A DNA stretch of 12,491 nt, taken from Lachnospiraceae bacterium UBA3643. Lineage in GTDB: Bacteria > Bacillota > Clostridia > Lachnospirales > Lachnospiraceae. This document shows positions 8,241 to 12,491 of the stretch, piece by piece (within the stretch, counting starts at the first letter, position 1; the number at the start of each line of letters is the position of its first letter). A program made the translations under genes and the position numbers. The stretch covers positions 1 to 12,491 of the forward strand of contig DFKO01000124.1 of the NCBI GenBank assembly GCA_002373855.1, written 5' to 3'. Below the pieces are notes generated by a model. That model was not told the origin of the DNA and made no database searches. It saw nothing but the letters and a program-made list of their open reading frames with translations.

Positions 8241-8256
8241 ATGTGCCCCTTCCACA

Positions 8257-10752
8257 TTATTGATTTCCCTCAAAAAAATCTGCTGCCAGCGAGACCACCC
8301 CGCCCTGATCTGTTTCACCGGAATCAAACCGGATGATCTTTGAATTATATTTTTCATTTTCAAAAGATGACTCATTACCTGCAAGTATGAGCTCAGGCTC
8401 ATGATTTTTAAGATATGCCGTCGCCTGCTCCTTTGATTTTACCACAGTGACATCATAACTGTCAGACAGCCATTCCTTTAGCCTGCGCAAAATATTCACA
8501 TCTTCATTTATTACAAGTATGCTGTGACGATTTTCAGGAGTCAGTGAAGATTTATCCTCCGTTACTTCCTCAACTATATTATGAGGCAGATACTTAAGCA
8601 ACATCTTTTCCAGTCTGCCTGTATCTATAGGCTTTGTCAGATAATCGTTAAAACCGGCCTCAATATACATCTCCCTCATCCCGGATACTGCATTGGCCGT
8701 CAGGCATATCACCGGGGTCTCTTTATTTGGCGTATCCATGCACGCCTTCATCTCCTTTATGGTCTCTATACCGTCTTTATCAGGCATCATATGATCGAGA
8801 AAGATCACATGATAGAAATTCCGCTTAAACAGTGTGATGGCAGCATCTCCGCTGTCTGCTGTCTCTATCTGCATCTTTGTCTTTGAGAGGAGATTTACAA
8901 ATACCTTAAGGTTTACTTCCGTATCATCAACCACCAGTATTCTGGCTTTGGGAGCCACAAACTTTGATTTATACTGTTTTCTGTTGCTGAGGTACCGTTT
9001 ATAGGCTGCATCAAACTCGCCCATCGGCTCCGGATTTACAACCTTTTGTTTTAAGTCAAAAGAAAATACAGATCCTTTTCCGTACTCGCTCTCTACACAT
9101 AGCCTGCTGCCCATCATACTTAAGAAACTCTCTGCGATGGCCATACCCAGACCTGTACCTTCTATGTTTCTGTTTTTCTTTTCTTCAATACGTTCAAAAG
9201 CTACAAACAGCTTGTCTAAATCTTCTTTCTTTATTCCTATTCCCGTATCCTTTACAGATACATGTAGGATGACGGCATCCCCGTCATCTTCGCACTTGTT
9301 GCATGATATCGAAAATACTATGCCGCCCTCTTTTGTATATTTAACGGCATTCGAGAGGATATTTGTTATTACCTGTTTTATCTTGATCTCATCGCCGCAG
9401 AGTACACTTGGAATATTTCTGTCAATATCCAGTTCAAACGTTAGTCCTTTTTCTTCTGCTCTGCGCTGAACCATATTTACGAGATCGTTTAAGAGTGATA
9501 CAAATCCATAATCAACAGGTATGATCTCCATCTTGCCTGCTTCTATTTTTGAGAAATCAAGGATATCGCTGATGATCCCGAGGAGAGTTTCCCCCGCCGT
9601 ACGTATGCTGTCTGCATACATCAGGGTCTCTTCCTCATGGCTGTCCCTGATGATCATTTCGTTCATGCCGATGATGGCATTCATCGGAGTCCTGATATCA
9701 TGGGACATTGTAGAGAGAAAGAGGGATTTTGCTTCATTAGCCTGATTGGCTGCCTCTGCAGCAACCGAAAGCCGACGATTGTAACCACGGAGTATACACA
9801 TATTGAAAAGCAGCAGAATGATAAGGCCCACTGATGCGATACCCAAAAGGAGCCAGTCTATCGACTTGCTGTCCGTCAGTTCCTTTGCCGGAATATATGC
9901 GATGAGATACCAGGATGTAAGACCTCTGAGGGGCGTGTATGCTATGAAGCTGTCCTCATTTTTAGAGTTTCGGATATGCATGGAACCGATATCCGTGCGG
10001 ATCGAATTTAAAACCTCATTGTATTCCTGGGGCGACATAGGATTATAAGATTTAAAATATTCAAAAAAGTTGCTGTTTTTTAAGGACTTGCCGTGGATCA
10101 GGTAATCACCATCCCAGTCAATCAGGGATATCTCCACATTTTCATACTCACCCTCCAAAAAGACCAGTTTATGCTCCAGACTGCTAACCGGTACGACACG
10201 GATCACGAGGCCGTCCCGCACATCGCCGCTCTCATCATCAAGAACCTTTACTCTGTTCCAAAAGGCAATGGACTGAACGCCGTTTAACGGATTGGTATAT
10301 GCTCTTGTCAGGTGGACCTGACCTTCTGCAATGCCGTTTTCAAGATCATCAAAAAGATTTATAGGGGAATAATCTACAGAATAATCGGACGGATCTGTCG
10401 TACTGGCAGAAGTCGAGATACCATCAAGTGATCCGTCATCTATATATATCAGATGACCTGATATTTCAGGAGAGATTTTTGCTTTTCTGATATAAGATAT
10501 AGCCACATCAACAGTCATAGGCTCACCGGCCTCCGCAGACCTGTTGATATAATTGGCCCAGATATCGCACAGATGCTGCTCATCTTCCAGATAATTGGCG
10601 ATGATCTGCCCTGTTGTCGTTGTCATTTTCTCAAAAGACGCAATTGAAGCCAGGTTTGATTCATGTGCCCTGTCATTTGCATATTTCACAATGACAAAAA
10701 GAATCAGTCCCACTATCAATATGTTAATGATAATAATATTTCTTTTCTTCAA
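8257..10752 (-). CDS. Membrane hybrid sensor histidine kinase with Cache-like sensor, receiver and degenerate second receiver
   Basis: An 831-residue hybrid kinase. Membrane spans at about 5-24 and 299-321 bracket an extracellular region (25-298) resembling a double-Cache sensor (ISLIDWDGDYLIHGKS at 208-223, WYLIAYIP at 281-288). HisKA: phospho-acceptor His351 in MSHDIRTPMNAI. HATPase: N-box Asn464/Asn468, G1 DTGIG at 502-506, G2 GTGLG at 532-536. Receiver at about 603-720: Asp609-Asp610, phospho-acceptor Asp653 in FLDHMMP, Thr685, Lys707. Residues 743-831 look like a second, shortened receiver with Asn749-Glu750 in the acidic site and Gly792 where the phospho-acceptor should be, so probably inactive. 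There is no Hpt domain. The start is TTG, with AGAGGA 6 bases upstream; it is required for the first membrane span, because the next ATG (residue 43) lies after it. Followed closely by the binding lipoprotein. Confidence 0.95.
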   Translation of the reverse strand: MKKRNIIIINILIVGLILFVIVKYANDRAHESNLASIASFEKMTTTTGQIIANYLEDEQHLCDIWANYINRSAEAGEPMTVDVAISYIRKAKISPEISGHLIYIDDGSLDGISTSASTTDPSDYSVDYSPINLFDDLENGIAEGQVHLTRAYTNPLNGVQSIAFWNRVKVLDDESGDVRDGLVIRVVPVSSLEHKLVFLEGEYENVEISLIDWDGDYLIHGKSLKNSNFFEYFKSYNPMSPQEYNEVLNSIRTDIGSMHIRNSKNEDSFIAYTPLRGLTSWYLIAYIPAKELTDSKSIDWLLLGIASVGLIILLLFNMCILRGYNRRLSVAAEAANQANEAKSLFLSTMSHDIRTPMNAIIGMNEMIIRDSHEEETLMYADSIRTAGETLLGIISDILDFSKIEAGKMEIIPVDYGFVSLLNDLVNMVQRRAEEKGLTFELDIDRNIPSVLCGDEIKIKQVITNILSNAVKYTKEGGIVFSISCNKCEDDGDAVILHVSVKDTGIGIKKEDLDKLFVAFERIEEKKNRNIEGTGLGMAIAESFLSMMGSRLCVESEYGKGSVFSFDLKQKVVNPEPMGEFDAAYKRYLSNRKQYKSKFVAPKARILVVDDTEVNLKVFVNLLSKTKMQIETADSGDAAITLFKRNFYHVIFLDHMMPDKDGIETIKEMKACMDTPNKETPVICLTANAVSGMREMYIEAGFNDYLTKPIDTGRLEKMLLKYLPHNIVEEVTEDKSSLTPENRHSILVINEDVNILRRLKEWLSDSYDVTVVKSKEQATAYLKNHEPELILAGNESSFENEKYNSKIIRFDSGETDQGGVVSLAADFFEGNQ

Positions 10753-10758
10753 TCTTCG

Positions 10759-10764
10759 TCCTCT
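10759..10764 (-). promoter_or_regulatory. Ribosome binding site supporting a TTG start for the kinase
   Basis: AGAGGA on the minus strand lies 6 bases before TTG at 10752-10750. This good spacing, and the absence of any ATG before the first membrane span, decides the start. A TTG start usually lowers translation, which would suit a sensor made in small amounts. Confidence 0.75.
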
Positions 10765-10797
10765 GAATAAAGCTCGGAAATTTACATAAAAATACTA

Positions 10798-11538
10798 CTA
10801 TATTATACCACTTTCTGCCCATGCTGACAGTACTTTCAAAAGTTCTTCATAGGACGAAGCCACGTAATCGATATTATATTTTTCTTTTTCCGAGTCTATA
10901 TTACCCTGTGGCATAAACCATACAGATGTAAGGGATGCATTTTGCGCCCCGAGCATATCTGATGTAAGTGAGTCACCTATGACAATACACGAGTCCTTTG
11001 GCTCCCCGACACCTTCAAGGACAATATCAAAAAATTCTTTTGAGGGCTTATTTACGCCCATCCATTCGCTGATGTATACCTTTTCAAAAAATTTATCAAG
11101 CCCTGTTGACCTCAATCTACCCTCTGCATTAATAGTCGCACCGTTGGTTATAACGTAACACCTTGCGTCCTTTACGGCATGTTTTAGTTTCAGCATAAAA
11201 TCGTATGCCCCGTCAAGGAGTATACCGTTTTGTGACATCGCATAGATAAATTCACTGTTTACTTTAAGCGGGTCAGGCTTCGAACATTCACCCTCACAAT
11301 ATTCAAATATATCCGTAAATCTCCTGACGAAAAGGTCTGTCCTTGTTATCGTCCCTTTCTCAAGTTCGAGCCAGAGATACTTGTTATATTCCTTAAAATG
11401 TTCATAGCAGTCATCTGTAAACTTAAGACCCTTTGATGTGATCACAGTCTCCAACGCTTTTCGCTCGGTCCCGTGAAAATCAAGAAGAGTCTGATCCAGA
11501 TCAAATAAAAAATTGTGATGCATTTTTTCGGTCCTCAT
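10798..11538 (-). CDS. HAD-superfamily phosphatase, YjjG/YfnB-like (possible nucleotidase)
   Basis: A 246-residue cytoplasmic phosphohydrolase of the haloacid dehalogenase superfamily. All four motifs are present: I, FLFDLDQTLLD with nucleophile Asp13 and acid/base Asp15; II, VITNGAT with Thr131; III, Lys164 in NKPSKEFF; IV, VIGDSLTSDMLGAQNA with Asp189 and Asp194. The helical cap between motifs I and II (about 22-110) is the C1 type. Size and motif spacing fit the YjjG/YfnB group, whose characterised members dephosphorylate nucleoside monophosphates, some of them non-canonical pyrimidines; the substrate here is not proven. The ATG at 11538 has GGGGAG (11550-11545) 6 bases upstream and overlaps the stop of a short upstream frame (ATGA), favouring it over ATG at 11523. 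The 3' end carries the promoter of the following kinase gene, 45 bp away. Confidence 0.88.
   Translation of the reverse strand: MRTEKMHHNFLFDLDQTLLDFHGTERKALETVITSKGLKFTDDCYEHFKEYNKYLWLELEKGTITRTDLFVRRFTDIFEYCEGECSKPDPLKVNSEFIYAMSQNGILLDGAYDFMLKLKHAVKDARCYVITNGATINAEGRLRSTGLDKFFEKVYISEWMGVNKPSKEFFDIVLEGVGEPKDSCIVIGDSLTSDMLGAQNASLTSVWFMPQGNIDSEKEKYNIDYVASSYEELLKVLSAWAESGII
10802..10830 (-). promoter_or_regulatory. Promoter for the kinase-lipoprotein operon, inside the HAD gene
   Basis: On the minus strand CTGTCA (10830-10825, four of six to TTGACA) is followed after 17 bases by a perfect TATAAT (10807-10802). The element lies in the last codons of the HAD phosphatase gene; transcription would start near 10795 and give a leader of about 43 bases. 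The kinase and lipoprotein can therefore be expressed independently of the upstream gene. Confidence 0.65.
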
Positions 11539-11618
11539 AGCATACTCCCCGTCCTTTTCATCATATTTCGAAGCATATAACTGACAGGCTTTTTCAAATT
11601 ATCTTTGTTTATTTCCAT
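11535..11618 (-). CDS. Putative 27-residue micro-ORF translationally coupled to the HAD gene
   Basis: A small reading frame of 27 codons plus TGA. ATG at 11618-11616 has AAGGTGG (11630-11624) 5 bases upstream, and its TGA overlaps the ATG of the HAD gene as ATGA, the classical layout for translational coupling. The peptide begins MEINKDNLKKPVSY and is basic and methionine-rich toward the end (five internal or terminal-region Met in its last 13 residues); it is not strongly hydrophobic throughout. No family is recognised. It may be a leader peptide that sets translation of the HAD gene, a real microprotein, or a chance frame. The good ribosome site and the overlap favour translation. It lies just after an intrinsic hairpin. 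Confidence 0.55.
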   Translation of the reverse strand: MEINKDNLKKPVSYMLRNMMKRTGSML

Positions 11619-11639
11619 TGTTACCACCTTCTATGACTT

Positions 11640-11682
11640 AAAAAAGCTTCCGACAGCGTACACAATGCGCCCGAAAGCTTTT
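11640..11682 (-). terminator. Intrinsic terminator or attenuator hairpin between the EAL gene and the HAD operon
   Basis: On the minus-strand RNA the arms at 11682-11672 and 11652-11642 pair over 11 positions (AAAAGCUUUCG with CGGAAGCUUUU, one G-U wobble), with a possible inner GCG/CGC pairing. A run of six U (11645-11640) follows. On the plus strand the wobble becomes a C/A mismatch, so the minus orientation is favoured. It ends only 21 bases before the micro-ORF start, so it either ends the EAL transcript or acts as an attenuator in the HAD leader. Confidence 0.8.
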
Positions 11683-11765
11683 ATTTCTGCTAATCCTTTA
11701 TCTGGTTTAAGCTGCCCGGTCAATTTTTTATCAGCGTGGTCTTTCCTGCTCAGGATGACCCAATG
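11683..11765 (-). other. Intergenic stretch after the EAL gene; possible weak promoter
   Basis: This short stretch lies between the EAL stop and the hairpin. On the minus strand TTGACC (about 11724-11719) is followed after 17 bases by TAAAGG, a poor -10, so a promoter for the HAD operon here is only a weak possibility. The EAL frame stays open past its TAG through this stretch to another TAG at 11633-11631, but there is no start codon with a ribosome site. No riboswitch family was recognised. Confidence 0.3.
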
Positions 11766-12491
11766 CTATTCACCGTTTTTTTCTTGAGAAATACCGATGA
11801 CCACATGGCTCTCGTCCCTGTTCCTTGTTTGAATGGTACGTAGTACATATGATCTCAGCTCATTCTTAAACATTTTTCTGTATCTGATCTCAAATACTTC
11901 GGATGATCCTGCCAGTTTTGAAAGATTATCCTTATCAAGTACGGCGAGCAGTTTTTCGCGGTCCTCATCCACAACATGGTCTTTTATCACACTAACCCCC
12001 GTATCATAGAAGGATGAACCATCACCCGCAAGCTGCAGTTCGCCGTTTAAGCCCGAATAGAATTCCAGATAACAGTCGGACAAAGTGTCTATATTATAGA
12101 TATGCTCAAAATCATTTGTCAGCGCCTTTGAAATACTTGTATGATTTCTGCGTCCTTCGGGCAGTTTCGGAGTCTCAATATGGCTCCTTTCTTCAACAAG
12201 CTTTGAGAACTCCTCTTTGGGAAGCGGTCTTGAAAAATAAAAGCCCTGAACAATATCACATCCCATCGCCTTCAACGCCAGATACTGTTCCTCGGTCTCG
12301 ACACCCTCCGCAATAACGGGAACATTCAGATAATCGGCAATGTCTATGATAAGCTCTATCATCCTCATATCCCTGTGCTCACCGAATGCATTCCTTACAA
12401 ACGACATATCAAGCTTTAATACATCGATGGGCATATTGGAGAGCATACTGAGAGACGAATAGCCCGTACCGAAGTCATCCATCTCGATCCT
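11766..12491 (-). CDS. EAL-domain cyclic-di-GMP phosphodiesterase with C-terminal PAS-like region, partial (N-terminus beyond window)
   Basis: The last 241 residues of a larger protein; translation is open through the right edge, and the ATG at 12482 is internal to the domain (IEMDDFGTGYSS), not a start. The C-terminal half of the EAL domain carries the expected metal and catalytic residues: Asp5-Asp6 in DDFGTG, Lys26 in VLKLD, Glu62 in VIAEGVET and Gln82 in IVQGFYFSRPLP (numbered from the edge). Their spacing (20, 36 and 20 residues) equals that of active EAL enzymes such as RocR, so hydrolysis of cyclic-di-GMP to pGpG is likely. The EAL motif itself is outside the window; a GGDEF domain upstream is possible but unseen. 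Residues about 120-238 look like a PAS-type domain ending EIRYRKM...YVLRTIQTRN...HVVIGISQ. It is followed by a terminator hairpin. Confidence 0.92.
   Translation of the reverse strand, partial: RIEMDDFGTGYSSLSMLSNMPIDVLKLDMSFVRNAFGEHRDMRMIELIIDIADYLNVPVIAEGVETEEQYLALKAMGCDIVQGFYFSRPLPKEEFSKLVEERSHIETPKLPEGRRNHTSISKALTNDFEHIYNIDTLSDCYLEFYSGLNGELQLAGDGSSFYDTGVSVIKDHVVDEDREKLLAVLDKDNLSKLAGSSEVFEIRYRKMFKNELRSYVLRTIQTRNRDESHVVIGISQEKNGE

Noticed and set aside
8241..8402. N-terminal extension of the binding lipoprotein
   Set aside because: It overlaps the kinase C-terminus, hides the signal peptide inside the protein, and lacks a ribosome site, whereas ATG at 8240 has GGAAGGGG and starts a lipoprotein signal.

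Overview
The window looks like a chromosomal segment of a low- to mid-GC anaerobic Firmicute, most probably a member of the Lachnospiraceae (Butyrivibrio, Pseudobutyrivibrio or Lachnospira type). This is inferred from several signs: a class-II (Firmicute-type) GalT, G-rich Shine-Dalgarno sequences, sigma-A-like promoters, and a dense set of hybrid-kinase, HD-GYP, EAL and MCP signalling genes. No rRNA, tRNA, insertion sequence, phage gene or CRISPR array was seen.

Layout. (1) Positions 1-3444, minus strand: a Leloir-pathway operon galT-galK-galE with 18-20 bp gaps. galE runs off the left edge. Its likely promoter is an extended -10 at 3489-3497. (2) Positions 3640-5124, plus strand: a chemoreceptor with six N-terminal membrane spans, no ligand-binding domain and no HAMP, ending at a terminator that can work in both directions (5135-5168). 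(3) Positions 5185-6219, minus strand: a receiver/HD-GYP response regulator, predicted to degrade cyclic-di-GMP. It is divergent from (4) a free-standing histidine-phosphotransfer (Hpt) protein at 6342-6923, plus strand. (5) Positions 10752-6930, minus strand: a TTG-started hybrid histidine kinase followed 16 bp later by a solute-binding lipoprotein that has no ABC permease in the window. A good promoter for this pair lies inside the upstream HAD gene. (6) Positions 11618-10798, minus strand: a previously uncalled 27-codon reading frame whose stop overlaps the start of a YjjG-like HAD phosphatase (ATGA overlap), preceded closely by a strong intrinsic hairpin. (7) Positions 12491-11766, minus strand: the C-terminal half of an EAL phosphodiesterase with a C-terminal PAS-like tail, cut by the right edge.

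How the parts may fit. The gal operon converts galactose to glucose-1-phosphate. The rest is mostly signal transduction. The hybrid kinase has a His site and an intact receiver but no Hpt domain; the Hpt protein and a receiver with cyclic-di-GMP phosphodiesterase output sit just downstream. The simplest model is a split phosphorelay: extracellular ligand, lipoprotein and sensor domain, then kinase, Hpt, HD-GYP and lower cyclic-di-GMP. This wiring is inferred from domain content and proximity only. The most unusual points are the permease-less binding lipoprotein tied to the kinase, the degenerate second receiver at the kinase C-terminus, and the hairpin plus micro-ORF leader before the HAD gene.
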